A stretch of DNA of 64,000 bases from Cellulomonas sp. WB94 (GTDB taxonomy: Bacteria; Actinomycetota; Actinomycetes; Actinomycetales; Cellulomonadaceae). Below the pieces are notes generated by a model, which saw only the letters and a list, made by a program, of their open reading frames with translations, was not told where the DNA came from and did no database searches. The number at the start of each line of letters is the position of its first letter. The stretch's first letter is position 1. This document shows, in pieces, positions 15,809 through 25,402 of the stretch. The stretch covers positions 2,666,001-2,730,000 of the forward strand of contig NZ_QEES01000002.1 in the NCBI RefSeq assembly GCF_003115775.1. The letters run 5' to 3'. Both the position numbers and the translations under genes were made by a program.

Positions 15809-16776
15809 AGGGCGGTCTCCTGGCTGCGCGGGGTCCCATGGCGGGCGATCAGGTCTCGGGCGGCGTCGACGTCCGACGGGGACTTCACCGCGACCGTCTC
15901 CACCCCGGGCAGGCTACGCCGGGCCAGCCCGGCGAGCACACCGCCTGGCGCGAGCTCGAGCATCCCCGTGACGCCGAGGGCGGCGAACGCCTCCTGGCAC
16001 AGGTCCCACCGGACCGGGGCGACGATCTGCTGGGCGAGACGGCTCAGCACGTCGATGCCGGAGCCGCGCCCGGTGCGGCCGCCGGAGTACGCCGCGCCGT
16101 CCGCATTCGAGAGCAGCGGCAGGCGAGGGCTGCGAGGACGCTGAGCGGCGGCGACGGGAGCGAACGCGTCGAGGGCCGACTGCATGAAGGGGGTGTGGAA
16201 CGCCCCGGCCACCTGCAGCGGGATGACGCGTGCCCGCGCGGGCGGGTTCGCCGCGAGCCGCTCGAGGCCCGGGAGGTCGCCCGCCGCGACGACCTGGCCG
16301 CCACCGTTGACGTTCGCGGGCACCAGGCCCGCCGCCTCGATCGCCGCAAGGACCTCCTGGGCGTCGCCGCCGACGACGGCACACATGCCCGTCGCCACGG
16401 CCGCTGCCGCCGTGGCCATGGCCGCCGCGCGTGCCGTGACGAGCGCGACGGCCTCGTCGTCGGGCAGGACCCCCGCGACGGCGACAGCGGTGAACTCGCC
16501 GACGGAGTGCCCGGCGGTCACGGCCGCGACGTCGGCCGGCGCGCTCTCGCCGAGGATGACCCGGAGGGCGATCAGCGAGGTCGACACGATCAGCGGCTGC
16601 GCGACAGCCGTGTCGCGGATGGTGTCGGCATCGGAGGTCGTCCCGTGCCGGGCGAGGTCGACGCCCGCGGCGGTCGAGAAGCCGGAGAGCCTCTCACCCA
16701 CCCCTGGGAGCTCGAGCCAGGGTGCGAGCATGCCGGGTGACTGGGAGCCCTGACCGGGGCAGACGATGGCGAGCAC
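15805..16776 (-). CDS. fabD: Malonyl-CoA:ACP transacylase
   Basis: Loads malonate onto ACP. It has 323 residues, beginning with the family motif VLAIVCPGQGSQSPGM. The catalytic Ser is in GHSVGEFTAVAVAG, and a His lies in the GAFHTPFM segment. The GTG start at 16776 fits the usual N terminus; a longer frame upstream is poor. It is the first gene of the fab operon. The 95-base gap to the upstream regulator holds a 17-base inverted repeat that may be the operator. Confidence 0.95.
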   Translation of the reverse strand: MLAIVCPGQGSQSPGMLAPWLELPGVGERLSGFSTAAGVDLARHGTTSDADTIRDTAVAQPLIVSTSLIALRVILGESAPADVAAVTAGHSVGEFTAVAVAGVLPDDEAVALVTARAAAMATAAAAVATGMCAVVGGDAQEVLAAIEAAGLVPANVNGGGQVVAAGDLPGLERLAANPPARARVIPLQVAGAFHTPFMQSALDAFAPVAAAQRPRSPRLPLLSNADGAAYSGGRTGRGSGIDVLSRLAQQIVAPVRWDLCQEAFAALGVTGMLELAPGGVLAGLARRSLPGVETVAVKSPSDVDAARDLIARHGTPRSQETAL

Positions 16777-16842
16777 GCGTCCACTGTGCCAGGCCGATGC
16801 CCCGGGGCCGAAGCGGGCTCGCACGAACCTTCTCCGAGCCTG

Positions 16843-16859
16843 TTGTCGCTAACCGACAA
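16843..16859. promoter_or_regulatory. Inverted repeat upstream of fabD, candidate FasR operator
   Basis: TTGTCG-N5-CGACAA, perfect six-base arms, 66 bases upstream of the fabD start and just after the stop of the FasR-like gene. In Streptomyces coelicolor FasR activates the fabDHPF promoter, so this is a natural binding-site candidate. Confidence 0.55.
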
Positions 16860-16871
16860 GAACCGGCGGCC

Positions 16872-18134
16872 TCAGGCGTCCTCGCCGAGACGCCCGATCG
16901 CGAGCGCCGTCTGCAGGACGTACGCCTCACGCGGGTCCAGGGGGTCCCATCCGGTGACGTCGGCGACGCGGCGCAGGCGGTACCGGACGGTGTTGGGGTG
17001 CACGTAGAGGATGCGCGCGGCGGCCTCGAGCGAACGGCCCGCGCCCAGGTAGGCGGTCAGGGTCTCGAGCAGCGACCCGGTGCTCGCGGCGAGCGGAACG
17101 TACGCCTGGGCGACGAGGGCGCGTCGAGCCGTCACGTCACCGACCAGCACGCGCTCGGGCAGCAGGTCGTCGGCCTGGACCGGCCGCGGCGCCTCGGCCC
17201 ACGCCGGCGCGGCAACCAGTCCGGCGAGTGCGGCGCGTGCGGACCGGGCCGCATCGGCCAGGTGCCCGGCGGGCGGGCCGATGACCACGGGGCCGGGGCC
17301 GAACCGGGGGAGCAGCGAGAGGGCACCCGCCTGCAGGTCGCCGTCGCCGCCGAGGAACACCACGAGCCGGTCACCCAGGATCCCGACCAGCGCGTCGTCG
17401 GCCGCCCGCTGCGTCGCCCGGCGCAGGTCCGCTGCCCGCACGTCGTCGAGGGGGGCCGACGTCGTGCCGACCATGACCAGCGTCGAGCCACGTCCGCTCC
17501 ACCCCAGCGCAGCCACGCGCGAGCGCACCGAGTCGTCGACCTCTCCTCGCACGAGGGCGTCGACGACGATGGCCTCGAGGCGCGCGTCCCACGCGCCCCG
17601 GACCTCGGCGTCCCGTGCGTACACCTCGGCGGCAGAGAAGGCGACCTCCCGCGAGTACCTCAGGACCGCCTCCCGCAGGTCGCGCTCGCCGCCCGGCGCA
17701 GCGAGCTGGTCGCTGTGGGTCTCGACGACGTCGACGACGACGCGCACGAGCTGCAGGGTGTGCTGCAGCGAGATCGACCGGGTCAGCTCGGGCGGCGCGG
17801 CCGCGAAGATCTCGCCGACGCCGTGGGGCGGTGTCGACGGGTCCGAGAACCAGCTGACGAACGCGTTGATGCCCGCCTGCGCGACGAGCCCGACCCACGA
17901 GCGGTCCTCGGCCGGCAGCGCGCGGTACCACGCGAGGTCCTCGTCGAGGCGGCGCATCGCGGCGGCCGCGAGCAGCCCGTTGCCGTCGCGCACCCGCCGC
18001 AGCGTCTCGGTCCCGGTCCGTGATCCTGCGGCACCGACCGACCGTGGGCGCGACGGTTCGCCAGGTCCGACGGGATCGACGGCGGGCGCGCGCTGGTCTG
18101 CCGCGCGGGCGGCGTGCTCTCGGTCCGTGGCCAT
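16872..18134 (-). CDS. fasR: PucR/CdaR-type regulator, FasR-like activator of fatty acid synthesis
   Basis: A 420-residue regulator with a C-terminal PucR-type helix-turn-helix: LLETLTAYLGAGRSLEAAA followed by RILYVHPNTVRYRLRRV, then VTGWDPLDPREAYVLQTAL. The central part resembles the GGDEF-like domain of CdaR/PucR proteins. The same kind of gene in the same position upstream of fabD-fabH-acpP-fabF is FasR of Streptomyces coelicolor, which is needed for expression of that operon. The symbol is by context and domain match. An unstructured first 40 residues may mean the true start is a little downstream. Confidence 0.82.
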   Translation of the reverse strand: MATDREHAARAADQRAPAVDPVGPGEPSRPRSVGAAGSRTGTETLRRVRDGNGLLAAAAMRRLDEDLAWYRALPAEDRSWVGLVAQAGINAFVSWFSDPSTPPHGVGEIFAAAPPELTRSISLQHTLQLVRVVVDVVETHSDQLAAPGGERDLREAVLRYSREVAFSAAEVYARDAEVRGAWDARLEAIVVDALVRGEVDDSVRSRVAALGWSGRGSTLVMVGTTSAPLDDVRAADLRRATQRAADDALVGILGDRLVVFLGGDGDLQAGALSLLPRFGPGPVVIGPPAGHLADAARSARAALAGLVAAPAWAEAPRPVQADDLLPERVLVGDVTARRALVAQAYVPLAASTGSLLETLTAYLGAGRSLEAAARILYVHPNTVRYRLRRVADVTGWDPLDPREAYVLQTALAIGRLGEDA

Positions 18135-18256
18135 GGCGCGAGCATACGGTGAGGCTTGTAGGAGGTCGACAAATGTGGACGTCGCCGCGCACGATCTTCA
18201 CGCGCTGTGACACCGTGGGACAGGTGGCGGGGCGCCGCAAAGGCTATGGTCGCGTC

Positions 18257-18943
18257 ATGGCCCTTCTGCCCCGACTTCGCCAGCTGATGCGGCGACCGCC
18301 GTCTGCATCGAAGGTCGGCGCGCGTCGTCCCTCCACCGCGCCGAGGCGCGGTGACACGCTTCACGAGGACGCTCTGCGATCGGTCCTGAGCGACGACCCC
18401 AACAACGAGCGGGCCTTCTCGGCGCTCGCGGAGATCGTCCGTCGACGCGCTGCCGGGACCGGCCCCGACGACGACCCGTTGACCGCCACGCTGGAGGACC
18501 CGGAGAAGCAGCGTGCCGCTGACCTGGCCGTCTGGGCCCTGGGTGAAGAGCTCGCCGGCAACCCCCGGGCGTGGTACCCCCTCATCGAGGTCGCCCGCTT
18601 GTCCGTGCATGACGACCGTGAGGGCATGCTGCGTCGGCTGACGACAGCCGCCGAGCGCGACCCGTCGGGCAAGGCGCTCGTCGTGGGCCTCCAGCTGCTC
18701 CGCGAGGTCGGCCTGCCCGTCGAGGCGCTCTCCCTCGGCGTCGGGCACTGGCGTCCGCGGGAGCACGACCCCGAGAACGCCCGTCAGCTCGTCCTGGCCG
18801 CGATCGAGGCAGGCCGCACGTTCGACGCCAAGCTGCACCTCGCGGCGCTCGACCTGTACCCGAACCAGAAGGCGGTCGGACCGCTGCGGGCCGAGCTCAG
18901 CCAGCTGATCGCCGCGGCAGACGCGAAACCCGTCGCACCGTAG
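18257..18943 (+). CDS. TPR-like helical protein of unknown function
   Basis: A 228-residue, mainly helical protein with charged repeats of the TPR type: DPNNERAFSALAEIVRRR, LAGNPRAWYPLIEVARLSV, DPSGKALVVGLQLLREVG, DPENARQLVLAAIEAGR. There is no signal peptide. I recognise it as a conserved actinobacterial hypothetical; function unknown. The ATG at 18257 precedes ALLPRLRQL; the frame is open further upstream but without a ribosome site. It is divergent from fasR and convergent with aceE. Confidence 0.75.
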   Translation: MALLPRLRQLMRRPPSASKVGARRPSTAPRRGDTLHEDALRSVLSDDPNNERAFSALAEIVRRRAAGTGPDDDPLTATLEDPEKQRAADLAVWALGEELAGNPRAWYPLIEVARLSVHDDREGMLRRLTTAAERDPSGKALVVGLQLLREVGLPVEALSLGVGHWRPREHDPENARQLVLAAIEAGRTFDAKLHLAALDLYPNQKAVGPLRAELSQLIAAADAKPVAP

Positions 18944-18950
18944 CGACGCA

Positions 18951-18991
18951 CCGCCCCGCGCCACCCCCTCGACGAGGATGGCGCGGAGCGG
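18951..18991. terminator. Hairpin between convergent TPR-like gene and aceE
   Basis: CCGCGCCA (18956-18963) pairs with TGGCGCGG (18979-18986), extended by outer CCG/CGG pairs. Confidence 0.65.
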
Positions 18992-18999
18992 TCAGACGA

Positions 19000-21744
19000 T
19001 CAGGACTCGCCGCCCGCGTTGCCGGACGTCCCGGCCGTCACGTCGTGCAACCGGTACCGCTCGATGGCCTGAGCCGTCGAGCCGGCTGCGACCTGACCTG
19101 CCCGCTCGAGCTCCTGCAGGACCCGGACGGCGGTCGACGGACCGTCGATCTTGAAGTGCCGGCGCACCGCGGGACGGGTGTCCGAGAAGCCGAAGCCGTC
19201 AGCACCGAGCGTCGCGAACCTGCCCGGGATCCACGCGCGCACCTGGTCGGGCACGAGGTGGTCGAAGTCCGTCGTCGCGACGAACGGACCCTCGGCGCCC
19301 GCGAGCTTGCGCGTGAGATAGGCCTCGCGCTGCTCCTCGCCCGGGTGGAGGAACGCCTGGTCGTCGGACTTCAGGCCGTCGCGGCGCAGCTCGTTCCAGC
19401 TCGTGACCGACCAGACCGCGGCCCGGACGCCCCAGTCGTCGGCGAGGAGCTGCTGGGCCTCGAGCGCCCATCCGACCGCTACCCCCGAGGCGAGGATCTG
19501 GGCACGCGGCCCGTCACCCTGCGCCGGCGCGAGCAGGTAGATGCCCTTGAGGATGCCCTCGACGTCGACCTCCGCCGGCTCGGCGGGCTGCAGGATCGGC
19601 TCGTTGTACACCGTGAGGTAGTAGATGACGTCGCGGTCCTGGCCGTGGTCGGGCCCGTACATCCGCTCGATCCCCGCGCGCACGATGTGCCGGATCTCGT
19701 AGCCGTACGCCGGGTCGTAGTGCACGACGTGCGGCATCGTGCCGGCGAGCAGCGGCGAGTGCCCGTCGGCGTGCTGCAGGCCCTCGCCGGTCAGTGTCGT
19801 GCGACCGGCCGTGGCCCCGACGAGGAAGCCGCGGGTCATCTGGTCGCCCGCCGCCCAGAACTGGTCGCCCGTGCGCTGGAAGCCGAACATCGAGTAGTAG
19901 AAGTAGAACGGCAGCAGCGGCTGGCCGTGCGTCGCGTACGACGTGCCCACGGCCTGGAACGCGGCCGCGGAACCGGCCTCGTTGATCCCGGTGTGCATGA
20001 TCTGCCCGGCCTCGGACTCCCGGTAGGAGAGCATGAGGTCGTTGTCGACCGGCACGTAGTGCTGACCCTGGGTGTTGAAGATCTTGGCGCTCGGGAAGAT
20101 CGCGTCGAGCCCGAAGGTCCGTGCCTCGTCGGGGATGATCGGGACGACCCGGTTGCCGAAGCTCTTGTCCTTGACGAGGTCCTTGAACAGGCGCACGAGC
20201 GCCATGGTCGTCGCGACCTCCTGGTGCCCCGAGCCCTTGGCGAGCTGGTCGTAGACCTTCTCGTCGGGCAGCGTGACCTCGACGTGCGTCGAGCGCCGCT
20301 CGGGCAGGTACCCGCCCAGCGCCTTGCGGCGGTCCTTCATGTACTGGATCGCGGGGTCGTCCTCGCCCGGGTGGTAGTACGGCGGGAGGTAGGGGTCCGC
20401 GTCGAGCTGCTCGTCCGTGAAGGGGATGTGCAGCGTGTCCCGCAGCGTCTTGAGGTCGGCGCCCTTGAGCTTCTTCATCTGGTGTGTCGCGTTGCGACCC
20501 GCGAAGCCCGATCCGAGGCCGTAGCCCTTGATCGTGTGGGCCAGGATGACGGTCGGCTGACCGGTGTGCGCCGATGCCGCGGCGTAGGCGGCATAGAGCT
20601 TGCGGTAGTCGTGGCCGCCCCGCTTGAGCGCCCAGATCTCGTCGTCCGTCATGTTCGCGACGAGCGCCTTGGTGCGCGGGTCACGCCCGAAGAAGTGCTC
20701 GCGGACGTACGCGCCGTCGTTCGCCTTGAACGTCTGGTAGTCGCCGTCGGGCGTGTTGTTCATGAGGTTGACCAGCGCGCGGTCCTTGTCCGCGTTCAGC
20801 AGGACGTCCCACTCGCGGCCCCAGATGACCTTGATGACGTTCCAGCCGGCGCCACGGAACTGCGCCTCGAGCTCCTGGATGATCTTGCCGTTGCCGCGCA
20901 CCGGGCCGTCGAGGCGCTGGAGGTTGCAGTTGACGACGAACGTCAGGTTGTCGAGGCCCTGCTGCGCCGCGAGCTGCAGCATGCCGCGGCTCTCGGGCTC
21001 GTCCATCTCGCCGTCGCCGAGGAACGCCCAGACGTTCTGCTGGCTCGTGTCCTTGATGCCGCGCAGGTGCAGGTAGCGGTTCGTCCAGGCCTGGTAGATC
21101 GCCGACGCCGGGCCGAGGCCCATCGACACCGTCGGGAACTCCCAGAACGCGGGGGCGAGGCGCGGGTGCGGGTACGACGGCAGGCCGCCGCCCGGGTGTG
21201 ACATCTCCTGGCGGAAGCCGTCGATCTGGTGGGCCGACAGGCGACCCTCGAGGAACGCGCGGGCGTACATGCCCGGCGACGCGTGGCCCTGGAAGAAGAT
21301 CTGGTCGCCGCCGCCGGGGTGGTCCTTGCCGCGGAAGAAGTGGTTGAGGCCGACCTCGTAGAGCGTCGACACCGACGCGTACGACGAGATGTGACCGCCG
21401 ACGCCGATCCCGGGGCGCTGCGCCCGCGTGACCATGACCGCCGAGTTCCAGCGGATCCAGGAGCGGTACCGGCGTTCGATGACCTCGTCGCCGGGGAAGT
21501 ACGGCTCCTCGTGCACGCCGATCGTGTTCACGTACGGCGTGTTGATCGACGTCGGGACCGTCACGTTGCGCTCCCGCGCCCGCTTCAGCAGGTTCAGCAG
21601 CACGTAGCGGGCCCGCGGGCCGCCCTTGTCGTCGATGAGGCCGTCCAAGGAGTCGAGCCACTCGCCAGTCTCGGCGGGGTCGATGTCCGGGACCTGGCTG
21701 AGAAGACCGTTGATGAGTGGTCCTCTGTCGTCCGTCGAAGCCAC
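19000..21744 (-). CDS. aceE: Pyruvate dehydrogenase E1 component, homodimeric type
   Basis: Decarboxylates pyruvate with thiamine diphosphate and transfers the acetyl group to the E2 lipoyl domain. It has 914 residues, normal for the single-chain AceE. The thiamine diphosphate motif [21 protein letters not shown] is present, as are [20 protein letters not shown] and [12 protein letters not shown]-like C-terminal segments. The GTG at 21744 has GAAGGAG upstream. E2 and E3 are not in the window. Transcribed divergently from the DUF3052 gene, the usual actinobacterial arrangement. Confidence 0.97.
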   Translation of the reverse strand: MASTDDRGPLINGLLSQVPDIDPAETGEWLDSLDGLIDDKGGPRARYVLLNLLKRARERNVTVPTSINTPYVNTIGVHEEPYFPGDEVIERRYRSWIRWNSAVMVTRAQRPGIGVGGHISSYASVSTLYEVGLNHFFRGKDHPGGGDQIFFQGHASPGMYARAFLEGRLSAHQIDGFRQEMSHPGGGLPSYPHPRLAPAFWEFPTVSMGLGPASAIYQAWTNRYLHLRGIKDTSQQNVWAFLGDGEMDEPESRGMLQLAAQQGLDNLTFVVNCNLQRLDGPVRGNGKIIQELEAQFRGAGWNVIKVIWGREWDVLLNADKDRALVNLMNNTPDGDYQTFKANDGAYVREHFFGRDPRTKALVANMTDDEIWALKRGGHDYRKLYAAYAAASAHTGQPTVILAHTIKGYGLGSGFAGRNATHQMKKLKGADLKTLRDTLHIPFTDEQLDADPYLPPYYHPGEDDPAIQYMKDRRKALGGYLPERRSTHVEVTLPDEKVYDQLAKGSGHQEVATTMALVRLFKDLVKDKSFGNRVVPIIPDEARTFGLDAIFPSAKIFNTQGQHYVPVDNDLMLSYRESEAGQIMHTGINEAGSAAAFQAVGTSYATHGQPLLPFYFYYSMFGFQRTGDQFWAAGDQMTRGFLVGATAGRTTLTGEGLQHADGHSPLLAGTMPHVVHYDPAYGYEIRHIVRAGIERMYGPDHGQDRDVIYYLTVYNEPILQPAEPAEVDVEGILKGIYLLAPAQGDGPRAQILASGVAVGWALEAQQLLADDWGVRAAVWSVTSWNELRRDGLKSDDQAFLHPGEEQREAYLTRKLAGAEGPFVATTDFDHLVPDQVRAWIPGRFATLGADGFGFSDTRPAVRRHFKIDGPSTAVRVLQELERAGQVAAGSTAQAIERYRLHDVTAGTSGNAGGES

Positions 21745-22061
21745 GTGCGCTCCTTCGTCTCTCGTGCACCCACCGGTCGGTCGACCTGGGGGGGCGGCTC
21801 GGCCCGAGCCGTGCGGCGCTGCACAGGTGCGCGCGCCATCGGGAGCGGGTAGTCGAACCATTCTCTGCCCCTGTGTCGTCGGAAGTCACACCGAGAGGGC
21901 CGTGGGCCGACGTGACGTCGGCGACACGCGCGGGCGAACCACGCCACGCCGAGCCCGTGAGGGTCTTGCCTCGGTGCGACCCGGTGCGGTGGGCTACGGT
22001 TTGCGGACACCGACAGATCGCCCGTCCGGGGTGGTCGCGACGGAAGGGAACAGGTCAGCAC

Positions 22062-22484
22062 GTGGCAAGCACCACGGGCGACGCAGCCTCGCAGGCTGTG
22101 GTTCGCCTCGGATTCATCTCGGGTCAGGTGGTTCAGGAGTTCGGGTACGACGACGACGTCGACAGCGAGCTGCGTGCCGCCGTCGAGTCGACGACCGGGC
22201 ACGAGCTCGTCGACGAGGACTACGACGATGTCACCGACGGCGTGATGATCTGGTGGCGAGAGGATGACGGCGACCTCACCGACGCCCTCGTCGACGCCAA
22301 GACCGTCCTCGACGACGGTGGCGTGATCTGGGTCCTCACACCGAAGGCAGGTCGCGGCGGTCACATCGACCACGCCGAGATCGAGGAGGCCGCCACGACG
22401 GCCGGCCTGCACGCGACGAGCACGTTCTCGATCGCACCGGACTGGTCGGCGACGCGGCTCGGGAACCGCGGTCGCGGCAAGTGA
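22062..22484 (+). CDS. DUF3052 family protein
   Basis: A 140-residue protein of the actinobacterial DUF3052 family, normally found between aceE and a peroxiredoxin gene, as here. Recognisable stretches are LGFISGQVVQEFGYDDDVD, DGVMIWWREDDGDLTD and VIWVLTPKAGR. Its C-terminal half (GHIDHAEIEEAATTAGLHAT) resembles the end of a small Rossmann-like domain. Function unknown. The GTG at 22062 is chosen from conservation of the N terminus. Its stop overlaps the start of the next gene. Confidence 0.85.
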   Translation: MASTTGDAASQAVVRLGFISGQVVQEFGYDDDVDSELRAAVESTTGHELVDEDYDDVTDGVMIWWREDDGDLTDALVDAKTVLDDGGVIWVLTPKAGRGGHIDHAEIEEAATTAGLHATSTFSIAPDWSATRLGNRGRGK

Positions 22485-22963
22485 CGGTGTCGCCCGTCGG
22501 CGAGCAGGTCGTCCCGGAGCTCGGGAAGCCGGCTCCGGACTTCGCCTCGATCGACACGCACGGCACCCCCGTGCGGCTCTCGGAGCTGCGCGGGACGCCC
22601 GTCGTCGTCGTGTTCGTGCCGTTCGCCTTCTCGGGGACCTGCACGGGCGAGCTGTGCGCGCTCCGGGACAACATCGAGCTGTTCGATGACTCCGGCGTGC
22701 GCCTGCTCGTGGTCTCGTGCGACGCGACCTACTCGTTGCGTGCCTGGCAGGAGCAGGAGGCGTACGGCTTCGACATGCTCTCCGACTTCTGGCCGCACGG
22801 CGAGATCGCGCGGACCTACGGCGTGTTCGACGAGGATCGCGGCGTGGCGATCCGCGGCAGCTTCCTCATCGACTCGGGCGGGGTGCTGCGCTGGGCGCTC
22901 GTCAACCCCCGCACGCAGGCCCGCGACCTCGAGGCGTACCGGACGGCGCTCGCCCTGCTCTGA
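22481..22963 (+). CDS. AhpE-like peroxiredoxin
   Basis: Thiol peroxidase of about 160 residues, reducing hydroperoxides. The active-site segment is PFAFSGTCTGELCALRD, close to the AhpE pattern. The first Cys (near residue 48) is the expected peroxidatic residue; a second Cys five residues on differs from one-Cys AhpE and might act as a resolving residue. Further family features are LLVVSCDATYSLRAW and the C-terminal RGSFLIDSGGVLRWALVN. The GTG start overlaps the DUF3052 stop, so the pair is translationally coupled. Confidence 0.9.
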   Translation: MTVSPVGEQVVPELGKPAPDFASIDTHGTPVRLSELRGTPVVVVFVPFAFSGTCTGELCALRDNIELFDDSGVRLLVVSCDATYSLRAWQEQEAYGFDMLSDFWPHGEIARTYGVFDEDRGVAIRGSFLIDSGGVLRWALVNPRTQARDLEAYRTALALL

Positions 22964-23000
22964 CGTACCTGCGCGCCGGTAGTCTGGTTCACCGTCGCAG

Positions 23001-23074
23001 GGGCCTGTAGCTCAGTTGGTCAGAGCGCCGCGCTTACACCGCGGAGGTCGCCGGTTCGAGCCCGGCCGGGCCCA
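23001..23074 (+). tRNA. tRNA-Val (TAC)
   Basis: A 74-nt cloverleaf: acceptor GGGCCTG/CGGGCCC, D-arm GCTC..GAGC, anticodon stem CCGCG/CGCGG with loop CTTACAC (anticodon TAC), and T-arm GCCGG TTCGAGC CCGGC. Confidence 0.96.
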
Positions 23075-23116
23075 CCCCTCACGGCACCCACCGACCGTCC
23101 TGCGAAAGGCCAGCTC

Positions 23117-24166
23117 GTGCGCGCCACCCTCATCCATGGCCCCTTCGACGTCCGCCTCGAGACGGTCCCTGACCCCCGCATCGTCCTGCCGACGGACGCC
23201 GTGGTGCGCGTCGTGGCGGCGTGCGTGTGCGGCTCCGACCTGTGGCCGTACCGCGGGGTGCGGCCCACCGCGGCCCCGCACCGGATCGGTCACGAGTTCG
23301 TCGGGGTCGTCGAGGAGGTCGGTGCGGGCGTCCGGTCGCTGCGCCCCGGCCAGTTCGTGGTCGCACCGTTCACCATCAGCGACAACACCTGCGTGCACTG
23401 CCGCAACGGGGTCCACACGTCGTGCTCGCAGCTCGGCTGGTGGGGCGAGCCGGACCACGACGGCATCCCCTCCGACGCCGGTCAGGGCGAGTACGTGCGC
23501 GTGCCGCTCGCGGACGGCACGCTCGTCGCGACCCCGGACCACCCGGATGCGGCCCTGCTGCCGAGCGTCCTGACCCTGAGCGACGTCATGGGCACCGGCC
23601 ACCACGCCGCGCTCGCGGGCGGCGTCCGGCCGGGTTCGACGGTCGTCGTCGTCGGTGACGGCGCAGTCGGGCTGTGCGCGGTGCTCGCGGCACGCCGCCT
23701 GGGCGCCGAGCGGATCATCGCGATGTCGAGGCACGCGACCCGCCAGGACCTCGCGGTGCGGTTCGGCGCGACCGACGTCGTCGCCGAGCGCGGCGCGGAG
23801 GGGGTGGCGCGGGTCATGGACCTGCTCGACGGGGTCGGCGCGGACGCCGCGCTCGAGTGCGTCGGCACGAAGGAGTCGATGCAGCAGGCGCTCAACTCGG
23901 CGCGTCCCGGCGGCCGGGTCGGGTACGTCGGCGTCCCGGCCGGCGGGCCGGAGCTGCCCGTCCAGCAGATGTTCTCGTCGAACGTCGGGGTCCTCGGTGG
24001 CGTCGCGCCGGTGCGTGCGTACATCGCCGAGCTCATGGGCGACGTGTGGTCGGGCGCGATCGAGCCGGGGCTCGTCTTCGACCTCGTCGTCCCGCTCGAC
24101 GACGTGTCCGAGGCGTACAAGGCGATGGACGAGCGGCGCGCGATCAAGTCGATGCTCCTGCCGTAG
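23117..24166 (+). CDS. Zinc-dependent alcohol dehydrogenase family protein
   Basis: Medium-chain dehydrogenase, 349 residues. Catalytic zinc ligands are Cys in AACVCGSDLWPYRG and the HE pair in HRIGHEFVGVVEEVG. The structural zinc site is in NTCVHCRNGVHTSC. The Rossmann fingerprint is VVVVGDGAVGLCAVLAARRLGAE, and FGATDVV is followed by a substrate-side region. It most resembles the threonine dehydrogenase-like alcohol dehydrogenases that take NAD(P); substrate unknown. It lies between tRNA-Val and Nif3 with no obvious operon partner. Confidence 0.9.
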   Translation: MRATLIHGPFDVRLETVPDPRIVLPTDAVVRVVAACVCGSDLWPYRGVRPTAAPHRIGHEFVGVVEEVGAGVRSLRPGQFVVAPFTISDNTCVHCRNGVHTSCSQLGWWGEPDHDGIPSDAGQGEYVRVPLADGTLVATPDHPDAALLPSVLTLSDVMGTGHHAALAGGVRPGSTVVVVGDGAVGLCAVLAARRLGAERIIAMSRHATRQDLAVRFGATDVVAERGAEGVARVMDLLDGVGADAALECVGTKESMQQALNSARPGGRVGYVGVPAGGPELPVQQMFSSNVGVLGGVAPVRAYIAELMGDVWSGAIEPGLVFDLVVPLDDVSEAYKAMDERRAIKSMLLP

Positions 24167-24187
24167 ACCGACGGTAGCGTTCAGGCC

Positions 24188-25402
24188 GTGACGGACCACC
24201 GGACAGCAGCGCCCACGCTCGCCCAGGTCGTCGGCGTGCTCGACCGGCTCTACCCACCCGGCACAGCCGAGTCGTGGGACGCCGTGGGGCTCGTCGCGGG
24301 CGACCCGGCGCAGCCCGTACGTCGCGTGCTCCTCGCGGTCGACCCGGTCGACGCCGTCGTCGACGAGGCCGTCGCGTGGGGGGCGGACCTCGTCGTGACC
24401 CACCACCCGTTGCTGCTGCGGGGCGTCCATTCGGTCGCGGCGACCACCTTCAAGGGTGCCCTGCTGCACCGACTCATCCGGTCGGGGATCGGGTTGTACG
24501 CCGCCCACACCAACGCCGACGCCGCGCCCCACGGTGTTGCGGAGGCGCTCGCGGCCATGGTCGGCCTCGTCGACCTGGAGCCGCTCGAGCCGATCGCGGC
24601 CGAGGCCCTCGACAAGCACGTCGTGTTCGTGCCGGTCGCGGACGCGGGCCGCGTGGTCGACGCGCTGGCGCTCGCGGGGGCGGGGGCGATCGGCGCGTAC
24701 ACGCGCTGCGCCTGGACCACGACGGGCGAGGGCACCTTCACGCCGTCGGCGGACGCCCGGCCCGCCGTGGGTCGATCCGGCGAGATCGCTACGGTCGTCG
24801 AGGCCCGGGTCGAGATGGTCGCCCCTCGGCGGCTGCGCTCCGCCGTCGTGGCGGCGATGCGTGCCGCGCACCCCTATGAGGAGCCGGCGTTCGACGTGCT
24901 CGAGCTCGCACGTTGGGACGGCCCGACGGGGATCGGGCGCGTCGGCCGGCTCGCGGAGCCCACGACGCTGCGCGGGTTCGCCGAGCGGGTCGCCGCCGCG
25001 CTGCCCGCGACCGTCCAGGGTGTGCGTTTCGCGGGTGACCCGGACGCCCGGGTCGTGCGGGTCGCGGTCGTCGGTGGGTCGGGCGACTCGCTGTTCGACG
25101 AGGTCCGGGCGGCGCGCGCGGACGCGTACCTCACGGCCGACCTGCGCCATCACCCGGCGTCCGAGCTGCGCGAGCGTGCCGAGTTCGACGCGGCGCCCGG
25201 TCAGCCGAGTCCGCCCTACCTCGTGGACGTCGCGCACTTCGCCTCCGAGTGGCCCTGGTTGAGCCTCGCGGCCGCCGATCTCGCGACGGCCCTCGCGGCC
25301 GACGGCACTACGGTGGAGACCCGGATCAGCACGCAGCGCACCGATCCGTGGACCGCGCGGGTGCCGAGCCCTCAGATGCAGTCGGAAGGAAACCCCCTGT
25401 GA
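24188..25402 (+). CDS. Nif3-like dinuclear metal-centre protein
   Basis: A 404-residue member of the Nif3/YqfO family, with N- and C-terminal NIF3 halves around an inserted PII-like domain (about residues 140-260). Metal ligands are visible: VTHHPLLLRG, YAAHTNADAAPHG and, near the end, DVAHFASEWPW. Proposed roles include GTP cyclohydrolase I type 2, but the function is not settled. The next gene starts inside its stop codon (GTGA), so the three genes 24188-26882 form a tightly coupled operon. Confidence 0.92.
   Translation: MTDHRTAAPTLAQVVGVLDRLYPPGTAESWDAVGLVAGDPAQPVRRVLLAVDPVDAVVDEAVAWGADLVVTHHPLLLRGVHSVAATTFKGALLHRLIRSGIGLYAAHTNADAAPHGVAEALAAMVGLVDLEPLEPIAAEALDKHVVFVPVADAGRVVDALALAGAGAIGAYTRCAWTTTGEGTFTPSADARPAVGRSGEIATVVEARVEMVAPRRLRSAVVAAMRAAHPYEEPAFDVLELARWDGPTGIGRVGRLAEPTTLRGFAERVAAALPATVQGVRFAGDPDARVVRVAVVGGSGDSLFDEVRAARADAYLTADLRHHPASELRERAEFDAAPGQPSPPYLVDVAHFASEWPWLSLAAADLATALAADGTTVETRISTQRTDPWTARVPSPQMQSEGNPL

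Noticed and set aside
23001-23074. tRNA-Val as attachment site for an element
   Set aside because: The genes on both sides look like core genes and no second copy of the tRNA 3' end was seen nearby.
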